Source: Methylocystis sp. (GTDB lineage: Bacteria; Pseudomonadota; Alphaproteobacteria; Rhizobiales; Beijerinckiaceae). From it: 64,000 bases of DNA. The notes under the pieces are model-generated. The model did not search any database. It was not told the origin of the DNA and worked only from the letters and a program-made list of their open reading frames with translations. Below, in pieces: positions 51,715-59,981 of this stretch (the first letter of the stretch is position 1; each line of letters opens with the position of its first letter). The translations under genes and the position numbers were made by a program. The stretch is taken from contig NZ_JAKFWS010000012.1 in NCBI RefSeq assembly GCF_021731785.1, forward strand, positions 62,001-126,000, in the 5' to 3' direction.

Positions 51715-52920
51715 ATGTCCGCCGACGCCCCGCCGCGCAGGCCGCTCAAACCCGCGACGCAACTCGTGCATGGCGGGACGCAGCGCTCTTCATTCGGCGA
51801 GCTGTCGGAGGCGCTCTACCTCACGCAGAGCTTCGTCTATCCGACGATGGAGGCGGCCGAGGCGCGCTTCAAGGGCGACGAGCCGGGCTTCATCTATTCG
51901 CGGTTTTCGAACCCGACCGTGGCGATGTTCGAGCAGCGCATGTGCCTTTTGGAGGGCGCCGACGCCGCCCGCGCCACGGCGAGCGGCATGGCGGCGGTGA
52001 CCGCAAGCCTGCTCGCCCAGCTCAAGGCGGGCGACCATGTGGTTTCGGCGCGCGCGCTTTTCGGCTCCTGCCTCTATGTCGTCGAGGACCTGCTGCCGCG
52101 GCTGGGAATCCCTTCGACGCTCGTAGACGGGGCCGACCTCCAACAATGGAAGGCGGCCGTCCGTCCTGAAACGAAGCTGTTCTTTCTCGAAAGCCCGACC
52201 AACCCGGGCCTTGAGGTCTATGACCTCAAGGCGATCGCCGACATTGCGCATGAGGCCGGCGCAAAGCTCGTCGTCGACAATGTCTTCGCGACGCCGCTGT
52301 TGCAGAAGCCCTTCGACTTCGGCGCCGACGTCGTCGTCTATTCGGCAACCAAGCACATCGACGGCCAAGGCCGGTGTCTTGGCGGCGTGATTTTGGCCTC
52401 GCAGGCGCTGATCGAAGAGAGCGTCCACAATTTTCTGCGCCAGACCGGACCGGCAATGTCGCCGTTCAACGCCTGGGTGATGCTTAAAGGGCTGGAAACC
52501 TTGCCGCTGCGCGTCGCCCAGCAGACCGCAAGCGCCGCTAGGATCGCCGACTTCCTGGCCGAAGAGAAGGCCGTCAGCCGCGTGCTTTATCCGTTCCGCG
52601 CCGATCACCCCCAGGTCGATCTGGCGCGCCGCCAGATGTCGGGGGGCGGCACGCTAGTGAGCTTCGATATGGCGGGCGGCAAGGCCGCCGCCTTCCGCCT
52701 CGCCAATGCGCTCGACGTGATCAAGATTTCAAACAATCTCGGCGACGCGAAAAGCCTCATCACCCACCCGGCGACGACGACCCATCAGCGGCTGACGCCG
52801 GAGGCGCGCGCCGCGCTCGGCATCGGCGACGGTCTGCTGCGTCTTTCGGTGGGTCTCGAGGACGCCGATGATCTCATCGACGATCTCGCGCGGGGGCTTT
52901 GGGCCGCCGCGCGCGCCTGA
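51715..52920 (+). CDS. metZ: O-succinylhomoserine sulfhydrylase
   Basis: MetZ uses PLP to make homocysteine from O-succinylhomoserine and sulfide. The 401-residue product has FIYSRFSNPTVAMFEQR, ATASGMAAVTASLL, FFLESPTNPGLEVYDLKAIA and the PLP lysine in YSATKHIDGQGRCLGG; it ends with SVGLEDADDLIDDLARGL. This is the Cys/Met metabolism PLP family; MetZ rather than MetB or MetC is supported by the SAM-II leader. AGGGAG lies before the ATG. The stop is three bases from the end of a convergent small gene. Confidence 0.92.
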   Translation: MSADAPPRRPLKPATQLVHGGTQRSSFGELSEALYLTQSFVYPTMEAAEARFKGDEPGFIYSRFSNPTVAMFEQRMCLLEGADAARATASGMAAVTASLLAQLKAGDHVVSARALFGSCLYVVEDLLPRLGIPSTLVDGADLQQWKAAVRPETKLFFLESPTNPGLEVYDLKAIADIAHEAGAKLVVDNVFATPLLQKPFDFGADVVVYSATKHIDGQGRCLGGVILASQALIEESVHNFLRQTGPAMSPFNAWVMLKGLETLPLRVAQQTASAARIADFLAEEKAVSRVLYPFRADHPQVDLARRQMSGGGTLVSFDMAGGKAAAFRLANALDVIKISNNLGDAKSLITHPATTTHQRLTPEARAALGIGDGLLRLSVGLEDADDLIDDLARGLWAAARA

Positions 52921-52923
52921 GCA

Positions 52924-53061
52924 TCACCGCGGCGCGCTGGCCCGTCTTTCTTTTCGGACTGGAATTTTCGCTTCCTGCATCGCGCATTCGGCGACGAAGT
53001 AGGATGCGGCGAGTATGGCGCTAAGCGTCTCAAGCACGACGCCGGTGATCAGTTCGTTCAT
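52924..53061 (-). CDS. 45-residue membrane peptide, unknown function
   Basis: A small protein MNELITGVVLETLSAILAAS... with one membrane helix (ITGVVLETLSAILAASYFVA), one cysteine after it (ECAMQEAK) and a basic tail (PVRKERRASAPR). GAGGGCATACTG precedes the ATG. It is the last gene on the minus strand of the DUF2946/TonB-receptor cluster, 113 bases after the third DUF2946 gene. The pattern suggests a small inner-membrane protein with a positive cytoplasmic tail. No family recognised. Confidence 0.5.
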   Translation of the reverse strand: MNELITGVVLETLSAILAASYFVAECAMQEAKIPVRKERRASAPR

Positions 53062-53174
53062 CAGTATGCCCTCGAGAAGCGTTCGCTGCGGAAATGCGAA
53101 AAAATCGACGCGGCGGCCCACGGCGGCGGCGCGAGAAGAGGTTCGACGCCGACGCGAGCCGTTCGCCACACAAG

Positions 53175-53582
53175 CTAAGCCGCCGGCGGCGCGCGCGGGC
53201 GGTGAGCTGGGCTGGGACGGGGCGTCGGCGCGACGCAGTCCGCCACCGTCCGCGCGAGCTTGAAGCTCGGGACGGGCGTCGCGCCGATCGGGCCGGGCCG
53301 CGCCGCAAGAGGCGCAAGACCGCTGCAAAACGCCTGGCAGAGGTTGCAGGCGGAGCGATCGTCTTTGGGGCCCAGCCGCCCCGCAAGCGCGTCGGGTTGG
53401 GAGGACCCCGACGCGAAACAGATAAAGAGTTGAGCGACCAGGCGGCGGCCGACGCCCGATTCGGCGACGCCCCGCGCGAGCGGCGCGACGGCGAAGAGCG
53501 ACGCCGCCAGAAACAGCAGCGTCGCGCCGAACCCGGCGCCCGCGCGAGGCGGCGACGCAAATCTGGACGCCGACGGCGACAT
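53175..53582 (-). CDS. DUF2946-type small cysteine protein (copy C)
   Basis: A 135-residue exported protein with a hydrophobic N-terminal segment (GATLLFLAASLFAVAPLARGVA) and the core CNLCQAFCSGLAPLAAR, the same C-x2-C-Q-x2-C-x-G-x-APLAAR pattern as copy B at 53931. The ends also agree (TVAD...RAPPA). DUF2946 proteins are of unknown function, and often sit near TonB receptors or metal-linked genes. It begins 4 bases after the 76-residue gene, without its own strong ribosome binding site, so is coupled to it. Confidence 0.65.
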   Translation of the reverse strand: MSPSASRFASPPRAGAGFGATLLFLAASLFAVAPLARGVAESGVGRRLVAQLFICFASGSSQPDALAGRLGPKDDRSACNLCQAFCSGLAPLAARPGPIGATPVPSFKLARTVADCVAPTPRPSPAHRPRAPPAA

Positions 53583-53586
53583 CGAT

Positions 53587-53817
53587 TTAGGTCGCGTCGG
53601 TCAAAGGCCGCGAAAATCTCGCGCGGCGTTCGAGGTCGATGAGGCGAATGACGCGCTGGTCATTGCCGCGCCAGAGCGGCGTCGACGGCACGATGGCGGC
53701 GAGCGCCGCCATGCCGGGCGCATGACCCGGCTGCGCGCGCTCGCCCTCGATGAGAGATTCGAGCGTCGCGCCGGCGACGACGCTTTCCTTGCCGCTCGGC
53801 TTACGTTTGCGAAACAT
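53587..53817 (-). CDS. 76-residue protein, unknown function
   Basis: A small basic protein starting MFRKRKPSGKESVVAGATLESLIEG, with no signal or membrane segment. GGGAG lies seven bases before the ATG, which supports expression. The C-terminal half (WRGNDQRVIRLIDLERRARFSRP) is arginine-rich. The open frame extends upstream to 54012 inside copy B, but that part is read in a different frame and is unlikely. It lies between two DUF2946 genes; a cytoplasmic partner is conceivable but unproven. Confidence 0.5.
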   Translation of the reverse strand: MFRKRKPSGKESVVAGATLESLIEGERAQPGHAPGMAALAAIVPSTPLWRGNDQRVIRLIDLERRARFSRPLTDAT

Positions 53818-53930
53818 GGGCTTACTCCCGATCCGCCGCTTTGATGCGGCGTTGTCCTTAAGCTGCGCCCCATGCTGTGCGCGCCCGGAGTCCGGGCTGC
53901 GCGCAAAGCGACGCGACAGTCTGCGAAGGA

Positions 53931-54296
53931 TCAGGAGTTGGCTGGCGGCGCTCGGGCCTGTCTTGAATAATCCAGCGGGGGGGTCGGCAGGGCGCGGTCC
54001 GCCACCGTCCAATCAAGCGCTGTCCATTGGACGGGCGCCTTGCCAAGAAAAATGACGCGCGCGGCAAGCGGCGCAACGCCATCGCAATGGTTTTGACAAA
54101 ACAGACAGACGTCCCGGTGGCCCTTCGCGTGGTCCGGCGCCTGCGATTGGTCGCTCGAGGCGACATCGGTCACGCAAAATTCGCTGAGGAAGTCGCCGGC
54201 GCCCATTCGCGTCGCGACATGCGCCGCCGCAGGCGCGAAGGCCTGAACGGCCAGCGCGAGCGCGAACAGCAGAACTGTCAGCCAGTTGCGACGCAT
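53931..54296 (-). CDS. DUF2946-type small cysteine protein (copy B)
   Basis: A 121-residue protein with signal peptide (WLTVLLFALALAVQAFAPAAAHV) and mature metal-site-like residues: FCVTD, DHAKGHRDVC and CLFCQNHCDGVAPLAAR, then TVADRALPTPP and ARAPPANS at the end. These fit the DUF2946 pattern of paired cysteines and a closing R-[AG]-P-P. It lies 160 bases after the TonB-receptor gene. It is the closest relative of copy C. Confidence 0.75.
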   Translation of the reverse strand: MRRNWLTVLLFALALAVQAFAPAAAHVATRMGAGDFLSEFCVTDVASSDQSQAPDHAKGHRDVCLFCQNHCDGVAPLAARVIFLGKAPVQWTALDWTVADRALPTPPLDYSRQARAPPANS

Positions 54297-54456
54297 TAAA
54301 TCTTAAGCCCAGGAGTCGGCGCGCATGCGGAATTCACATGCGCACCACGATGTAAGCAAAAAGCGAGGGCCGCGACAAGTTAATCTTGGAGGCGGCCGGC
54401 GCGCCGCGGCAAAGCGTCTCAGCAGGACGACGGCATTCCCCGATCGTTCTGAAGGT
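54297..54456. other. Gap between TonB-receptor gene and DUF2946 copy B
   Basis: Contains the inverted repeat GCGCATG-N9-CATGCGC (54319-54341). No T-run follows on either strand, so it may be a weak terminator or a dyad operator for copy B. Confidence 0.35.
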
Positions 54457-57138
54457 TCACCTGACCGCAGAAGTCCCTCCGGAACCACCCCGGTCAACCG
54501 TCACGACATCTTCGGGACCGCCGAAGTGGTAATTCAAGGCGATGAAGAACGTTCGCTGCGGATAGGGATTGGGGTTAACATAGGCCTTCCAGCGGCCGAT
54601 GTTATTGACGCCGACAGACAGCCACCAATGCGGCTCAAGCCGGTATCTCGCCTTCATATCGAAAACGAGGATTTCACTGTCCACACTGCCGTAATTGTTA
54701 TGGTTGAAGTCGGTGTTCGCAAAGGTGACGAACGCGGGGGAGGAATATCGCGCGCCGAGCGCGAAGGACATGTCCGGATTGGGCGTGTAGGTCACGACGC
54801 CGCGGAAGCGGATCCGCGGCACACGGGGAAACTGACGACCGCCATAGAGCGCGGAAGGGACTGTCGCCGATAGCGGATTGACGTTGCCGTTCGCCAGCAG
54901 GTAGCGCGCGCCTGTAAAGTCGCCACTCGATAGATTCGTTTGTATTTTCGCGTCAGTGAAGGTGACGCCGCCATTGAAGTCCAAGCCGGGAATGAGAATG
55001 TCCTTCATGTCCGTGACGGCTTCGACGCCGCGGAAGCGCACCTTATCCATATTCGCGTTCTGCGTGACGATGATGCCGGCTCCGTTGATCGCGCTCTGGC
55101 TGACGATGGCGTTCCAGCGATCGTCCATGAAAAGGCTGATGCGCGGGTTGAACAAGCCAATGGCCCCGCGGAAAGCGTCGACCGTTCGATATTCGCCGGT
55201 TAGATCGTAGCAGGTGCAGTTTTCCGGCTGAAGATTGGGATTATTGATGAGCTGCGAACTTGGACCCCTGAGAGCCTGAAACAGCTCGGAGACGGTCGGA
55301 AAACGATAGGCGCGCGCGATCGAGCCGCGTAGTTTGAATTCCGGCGTGAATTGATATTCTAGCGCCGCCTTCGGGGAAAAGGCTCCTTTGTAAGAGTCAG
55401 GAAAATAAGTCACTGCCGCCGGCGCGGGACCTAGCGATACGAGACCTGGAGAAAACTGGCTCGTAACGTTCAAGCCGCCGGTAGAGTTCATCCCGTTAAA
55501 GGCGCGCCACCATTCTCCGCGCCCGCCCGCCGTGAACTTCCAATCCGGCAGCGGCTTCCAGACCTCCTGAACGTAAACGCCCTTAGTCTCGGTCTTGCCC
55601 GTGTTAAACGCTTGAATGCCAAGATAGTAGTTATTTGGCCAGGAAACGGTGCTCGTCTGAAGGGTATTGAGCGAATAGACGTCGCCGTGGGCGCCAAACG
55701 AGACTTCATGCTTGCCGAGCAGGTCGTATGGCACACGCCAGATGGCGCGCGCGTCGCCGGTGCGCCAGTAAGTTCCGCCGTTGTTGGCGTTCAGACCTCT
55801 GGGATCGAAGTTGTATGCTGTGCCGGCGGCGTTGACGCGGGGCCCATACGACTGCGCGCCGTTACTGAAATCGCGCACAAAATTGTACGAGCTGGCTGAC
55901 AGATCGTAGTCGAAGACTCCGCCCGTGTCCTGGCGGAGCTCCAGCCCCTGCATCACATGGCTCGCCGCCCCGTGACTAGGATTGACGCCGCCTGGCGTGA
56001 CGAAGAAAGGCCCCAACTGGATGCGGCCGCTCTGAGTATTGTAAATCGGCATCCCATTCTTGTCGCGAATGAAGCTTTCGACGCTGGTGTCGTTATTTAA
56101 CGACCAGAAGCCGATTTGATATTTCGCGCGGACGAGCGGGGCGACGTCGTACGAAACTTTGACTTTGGCCATGTCGGTCTGGACGTAATCGGCGCCAGCC
56201 GCACCGGTGATCACGCGCGGGACGCCCTCCTGATTGAAATCGACGTGACCGCCAAAAAATCGAGGGTCGTTGCGAGGGGCGGGAGGATTGCCCTGCAACG
56301 GCTGAGGCACGAGAATATTTCCGGGAAAGGTCTGCGTCTGACCTTGGTTGTCCAAATGCTCGTATCCCACCCAATAACGAAAATCGTTAATGCGGTCGCC
56401 GATCAGCACATTTGTCACGCCGCCGAGGTTGAGTTCCTTACGGCTATAAAGGCTGAACGGCTGCACCGCGGCGGTGCCTGACGCATGGATCTCAAAATTG
56501 TCCGGCATCCGCGTCGTCATCGTCAGCACGGCGCCGATTGAATTGCCTGGATACAACGCCGAAAACGGTCCGTACATCACGTCGATGCGGGAGATTTCCT
56601 CCGGCGAGACCATGCCCCACCGTGGCGGAAAATTGAAGCTGTTGCCGAGCAAATTGGAGAGAAGAATTGTGTCGGCATAGACAAGCGTTAGCGCGCTCTG
56701 AATCGTGCCTGAGGTGCGGGTCGAAACGATCGCATTGCGGTCGCCAATATAACGCTCGCGCACCCAGATCGATGGCATGTACCGGAACGCGTCGGCCGAG
56801 GTCATGATATTGGTGGATCGAAGAATCTGCGCCCGCGTCCTGCTCTCGACCACAGCCGGAATATTCGCAGGCAATGTGCGGCTGAACGGCGCGGGCTTGG
56901 GCTCCGCGTAACGATCCGCCGCCCCGGTCCCGGTCCCGGACCCGGTCCCCGGCGTCGGCGTCGCGGTGGTGACGCGTCCCGCTCCGCCGGTCGGGCGACC
57001 CACGGGACCCGGCCGGGGGGCGGCGCGCGCGCCGCCGACGTTGATGGTGGGCAGCGCCTGCTGCGCATCGGCGGCCGAGGCGAACAGGCTGAGTGCGGCG
57101 AAAGAGGCCCCTCCGAGGAGGCAAGAGCGACGAATCAT
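54457..57138 (-). CDS. TonB-dependent outer-membrane receptor
   Basis: An 893-residue receptor. It has a signal peptide (SCLLGGASFAALSLFASAADAQ), a Gly/Pro/Thr-rich linker (TATPTPGTGSGTGTGAADRY), a plug domain (about 100-225: ILRSTNIMTSADAFRYMPSIWVRERYIGDRNA, VSPEEISRIDVMYGPFSALYPGNSIGAVLTMTTRMP) and a long beta-barrel with periodic aromatic strands. AAGGAACATC before ATG 57138 is the ribosome binding site; the frame runs far upstream without sense. The C-terminal aromatic residue is not the last: ALNYHFGG is followed by 19 extra residues (PEDVVTVDRGG...). No FecI/FecR pair is adjacent. DUF2946 neighbours suggest a metal complex as ligand (copper or cobalt), but this is not proven. Confidence 0.93.
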   Translation of the reverse strand: MIRRSCLLGGASFAALSLFASAADAQQALPTINVGGARAAPRPGPVGRPTGGAGRVTTATPTPGTGSGTGTGAADRYAEPKPAPFSRTLPANIPAVVESRTRAQILRSTNIMTSADAFRYMPSIWVRERYIGDRNAIVSTRTSGTIQSALTLVYADTILLSNLLGNSFNFPPRWGMVSPEEISRIDVMYGPFSALYPGNSIGAVLTMTTRMPDNFEIHASGTAAVQPFSLYSRKELNLGGVTNVLIGDRINDFRYWVGYEHLDNQGQTQTFPGNILVPQPLQGNPPAPRNDPRFFGGHVDFNQEGVPRVITGAAGADYVQTDMAKVKVSYDVAPLVRAKYQIGFWSLNNDTSVESFIRDKNGMPIYNTQSGRIQLGPFFVTPGGVNPSHGAASHVMQGLELRQDTGGVFDYDLSASSYNFVRDFSNGAQSYGPRVNAAGTAYNFDPRGLNANNGGTYWRTGDARAIWRVPYDLLGKHEVSFGAHGDVYSLNTLQTSTVSWPNNYYLGIQAFNTGKTETKGVYVQEVWKPLPDWKFTAGGRGEWWRAFNGMNSTGGLNVTSQFSPGLVSLGPAPAAVTYFPDSYKGAFSPKAALEYQFTPEFKLRGSIARAYRFPTVSELFQALRGPSSQLINNPNLQPENCTCYDLTGEYRTVDAFRGAIGLFNPRISLFMDDRWNAIVSQSAINGAGIIVTQNANMDKVRFRGVEAVTDMKDILIPGLDFNGGVTFTDAKIQTNLSSGDFTGARYLLANGNVNPLSATVPSALYGGRQFPRVPRIRFRGVVTYTPNPDMSFALGARYSSPAFVTFANTDFNHNNYGSVDSEILVFDMKARYRLEPHWWLSVGVNNIGRWKAYVNPNPYPQRTFFIALNYHFGGPEDVVTVDRGGSGGTSAVR

Positions 57139-57290
57139 GACGATGTTCCTTGGACGCCGACGCCGGTCGGCAGGACAGGAAGCGGCGCAGCGTTGAAGGC
57201 AACGCGCAGGCGGATGAAAGACGTAGGGGGGCTGCTTAGCGCAGCAGATCGAGGACCGGCGACGCGCTCTTGCGCGCCCAGCGGCCGGCC

Positions 57291-57656
57291 TCAGCCGCGC
57301 GTGAGCGGCGGCGCCCGCGCGCAATGCGCCCGCCACTGTCGCTCGGAGAGCGGCCACTCGGCATATACGGGCGCGTCGAACCGCGCATATTCGCCGAGCG
57401 CGATAACCTCGTCCGAGGTCAGCGAAACCCAGGCCGGCGGCGGTTCGCCGCACAAGAGACACGACTGGCAGTTGTGCCGGTGGCCAGGCTGGTCGTCGGG
57501 CGCAGGCTGCTCCCCTGCGCGCATGTGGTGACACTGGGATGAAAGCGTCGCCTCAGGAGAGATCGAAGCGGCGCGCGCGAGTCCGGCCCCGCCGGCGACG
57601 GTCTGAACGACCATGGCCAGCGCGAGCAGGAGATTGCGAAACGTGGTGAGCCGCAT
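57291..57656 (-). CDS. DUF2946-type small cysteine protein (copy A)
   Basis: A 121-residue protein with signal peptide (TFRNLLLALAMVVQTVAGGAGLARA), a His-rich loop with cysteines (CHHMRAGEQPAPDDQPGHRHNCQSCLLCGEPP), and the end HCARAPPLTRG. The C-x2-C-x2-C core and R-A-P-P end are the DUF2946 hallmarks, though the core differs from copies B and C. Several His and Cys residues could bind a metal. It is the first gene of the minus-strand cluster, 152 bases before the TonB receptor; the frame is open to 57767 upstream but the signal peptide sets the start at 57656. Confidence 0.75.
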   Translation of the reverse strand: MRLTTFRNLLLALAMVVQTVAGGAGLARAASISPEATLSSQCHHMRAGEQPAPDDQPGHRHNCQSCLLCGEPPPAWVSLTSDEVIALGEYARFDAPVYAEWPLSERQWRAHCARAPPLTRG

Positions 57657-57858
57657 TTTGATCCCAGTCAAATCGGAAGGTCTAATATTTACAATTACGC
57701 GCCTCTTGGATAGGCGCGCAGGGCTCGCCGCGCCAAAAAAGCCCGAAGTGTAACATTTGAGTAACAAGTGGTGGATTGGGCTAGTGTCGCGGCCTCCGAC
57801 CGCAGTGCCTAATCAAAGGCGTTTCCCTTTGCTGGCGCCGGCTTTAATCTTGCTCCCC

Positions 57859-58251
57859 ATGTACATCGCCATCACAAGAGACATACAGGTCACGGCGCTT
57901 CCCGACTTTCTGGCGGACCGCTCGGACCCTGATCAGGATCGCTACTTCTGGTCCTACACGATCGAGATCGCCAATCTCGGACGCGTTCGGGTGCAGCTAT
58001 TGTCGCGTCACTGGATCGTCATCGACGCCAATGGCCGCCGCGAGGAAGTGCGCGGGCCGGGCGTCGTCGGCGAACAGCCGGTGCTGGAGCCTGGAGAGAC
58101 GTTTCGCTACGCCTCCGGCTGCCCGCTCGCCACGCCCTCGGGGATGATGCAGGGCAGCTATCGCATGGTCACCGATTCCGGCGAAACCTTCGACGTCGAA
58201 GTGCCCGCTTTCTCGCTCGACAGTCCGCTGTCGCGTCCGACTTTGAATTAG
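57859..58251 (+). CDS. apaG: ApaG (Co2+/Mg2+ efflux-associated protein)
   Basis: A 130-residue ApaG-domain protein: RYFWSYTIEIANLGRVRVQLLSRHWIVIDANGR, VRGPGVVGEQPVLEPGETFRYASGCPL and GMMQGSYRMV are all diagnostic. ATG 57859 gives the family length; the longer frame from 57757 adds 34 unlikely residues. Its role is linked to divalent-cation resistance and dinucleotide metabolism, but the molecular activity is unsettled. argE follows 10 bases later. Confidence 0.95.
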   Translation: MYIAITRDIQVTALPDFLADRSDPDQDRYFWSYTIEIANLGRVRVQLLSRHWIVIDANGRREEVRGPGVVGEQPVLEPGETFRYASGCPLATPSGMMQGSYRMVTDSGETFDVEVPAFSLDSPLSRPTLN

Positions 58252-58260
58252 GCAGGCGAG

Positions 58261-59418
58261 ATGGATCGCCTTGAAAATGCGACCGACATGCTTTCCCGAT
58301 TGGTCGCTTTCGACACCGTGAGCTCCAAGTCGAATCTGCCGCTGATCGATTTCGTCGAATCCTATCTGCGCGAACAGGACGTTCGCTTCGTGCGCGCGCC
58401 GAACGCGACTGGCGACAAGGCCGCCCTTTTCATCACGATCGGCCCCGACGCCGACGGGGGCGTTCTACTGTCCGGCCACACCGACGTCGTGCCGGTCGCG
58501 GGGCAAAACTGGGGCGCCGATCCCTTCACGCTGCGGCGCGACGACAAGCGTCTTTATGGGCGCGGCGCGGTGGACATGAAGGGCTTCGACGCCGCTTGTC
58601 TCGCGATGATCCCGGAGTTCAGGGCGGCGCGGCTGTCCCGCCCGATCCACATTCTCTTGAGTTATGACGAGGAGACCACCTGTCTCGGCCCGCTAGACGT
58701 CATCGCCCGGTTTGGCGCCGACCTGCCGCGCCCGTCAGCGGTCATCGTCGGCGAGCCGACGTCGATGGAGGTCGCCGACGCGCATAAGAGCGTGACCACT
58801 TTTGTAACGCGCGTGCGCGGCTTCGAAATTCATTCGGCCAATCTCACTCGCGGCGTTAGCGCCGTCCATATCGCCGGCAAACTCGTGTGCGAACTCGATC
58901 GCCTCGGCGAGGAGCTCCGCACGACAGGCGATCCGAGCGGGCGCTTCGATCCGCCCTTCTCCACCATTCACGTCGGCGTCATTCACGGCGGAACGGCGCG
59001 CAACATCGTCGCCAAGGATTGCGAATTTCTTTGGGAGGTTCGAGGATTGCCCGGCGCCCCGGCAAGCCTCGTCCAGGATCGGCTTGAGGCCTATTGCGAC
59101 GGGTTGAGGCGATCCGCCTTTGTTGGCTTCCCCGACGCGGGGATCGAGACGACGACGGAAAACGAGGTGCCGGGCCTCGCGCCGCAGCCGGGCTCCGAGG
59201 CGGAGACCCTGGCGCTGCGGCTCGCCAAGCGCAATGCGACGATCGCCGTTCCTTACGCGACGGAAGCCGGTCAGTTTCAGCGCGCGGGAATGGCCGCCGT
59301 CGTCTGCGGCCCCGGCCGCATCGACCAGGCGCACCAGCCAGACGAATATATCGAGATCGCAGAGCTGGCCGCCTGTCTTGAGTTCCTGCGCGGGCTCGCG
59401 CGACAGCTCCAATCATGA
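58261..59418 (+). CDS. argE: Acetylornithine deacetylase
   Basis: ArgE removes acetyl from N-acetylornithine in arginine synthesis. The 385-residue M20 metallopeptidase has LLSGHTDVVPVAGQNW and YGRGAVDMKGFDAACLAM (metal-binding His and Asp), SYDEETTCLGPL (Glu pair), VIVGEPTSMEVADAHKS and the C-terminal GPGRIDQAHQPDEYIEIAEL. Close relatives such as succinyl-diaminopimelate desuccinylase share the fold, but the motifs fit ArgE best. It is probably cotranscribed with apaG. Confidence 0.88.
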   Translation: MDRLENATDMLSRLVAFDTVSSKSNLPLIDFVESYLREQDVRFVRAPNATGDKAALFITIGPDADGGVLLSGHTDVVPVAGQNWGADPFTLRRDDKRLYGRGAVDMKGFDAACLAMIPEFRAARLSRPIHILLSYDEETTCLGPLDVIARFGADLPRPSAVIVGEPTSMEVADAHKSVTTFVTRVRGFEIHSANLTRGVSAVHIAGKLVCELDRLGEELRTTGDPSGRFDPPFSTIHVGVIHGGTARNIVAKDCEFLWEVRGLPGAPASLVQDRLEAYCDGLRRSAFVGFPDAGIETTTENEVPGLAPQPGSEAETLALRLAKRNATIAVPYATEAGQFQRAGMAAVVCGPGRIDQAHQPDEYIEIAELAACLEFLRGLARQLQS

Positions 59419-59527
59419 ATTCGCGACAACATCGTCTTGGCTGAACGGCCCTGTCCGAGTGAGGAGGCGGTCTCTCCAGCGAAGAGCGCCAGAGAGACCC
59501 GGAAAGAACCGGGCGTCGCCCGGACGA

Positions 59528-59746
59528 TCAGCAGACCCAATGCCATCGGCCGTACCGCCAGCGCCAGCAGTGGCCGCGGCCATGCCAGCCACCCCCGCCC
59601 CACGGCCCATGCCAACCGCCGCCGTGCCAGCCGTGGCCATGCCAACCGCCATGCCAGCCGTGTCCGTGCCAGTGGCCGGCGGCGGCAGGCGAAGAGGCAA
59701 AGAGCGCTCCCGCGAAAAGCGTGGCGCAAGAAAGTTTCTTCAACAT
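59528..59746 (-). CDS. Exported His/Gly/Trp-rich repeat peptide
   Basis: A 72-residue precursor: signal peptide MLKKLSCATLFAGALFASSPAAA, then a mature part of GHGWHGG-type repeats (HWHGHGWHGGWHGHGWHGGGW) ending GHCWRWRYGRWHWVC with two cysteines. AGGAG lies before the ATG. The histidine density suggests metal binding or a structural surface role; the Trp-His-Gly repeats also recall cell-surface or sulfur-globule-like proteins. The underlying DNA is a short tandem repeat, so the copy number may vary. Not recognised as a named family. Confidence 0.6.
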   Translation of the reverse strand: MLKKLSCATLFAGALFASSPAAAGHWHGHGWHGGWHGHGWHGGGWHGPWGGGGWHGRGHCWRWRYGRWHWVC

Positions 59747-59981
59747 GATGTATCTCCTGACAGAAGGGGGTGCTGTAGGACGCCTCGAACCGACTAAGCT
59801 CACCAGCGGCGAAGGGCGGTGCGGGGCCGCACATTCGGTTGCTCGCGCTTATGTGCGGGGATCGCTGGAAGTCGCCTGCGCGCCATTGCTTTCGTGAAGT
59901 GAGCGGCTATAGTCCGCGCCCGTTCCGGCGCGTCGAAAAACAAATCGCGCCGGGCTTCGAGCCTTTAAAGAGATTTTCGCG

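Noticed and set aside
53094-53642. A plus-strand 182-codon Arg-rich open frame
   Set aside because: It is opposite to DUF2946 copy C, whose C-x2-C-Q-x2-C motif repeats that of copy B, and has an extreme arginine content typical of shadow frames.
52924-57656. Methanobactin uptake (mbn) locus
   Set aside because: A TonB receptor with copper-like neighbours suggested it, but I see no mbnA precursor, MbnB/MbnC-type proteins, MbnP/MbnH or FecIR genes.
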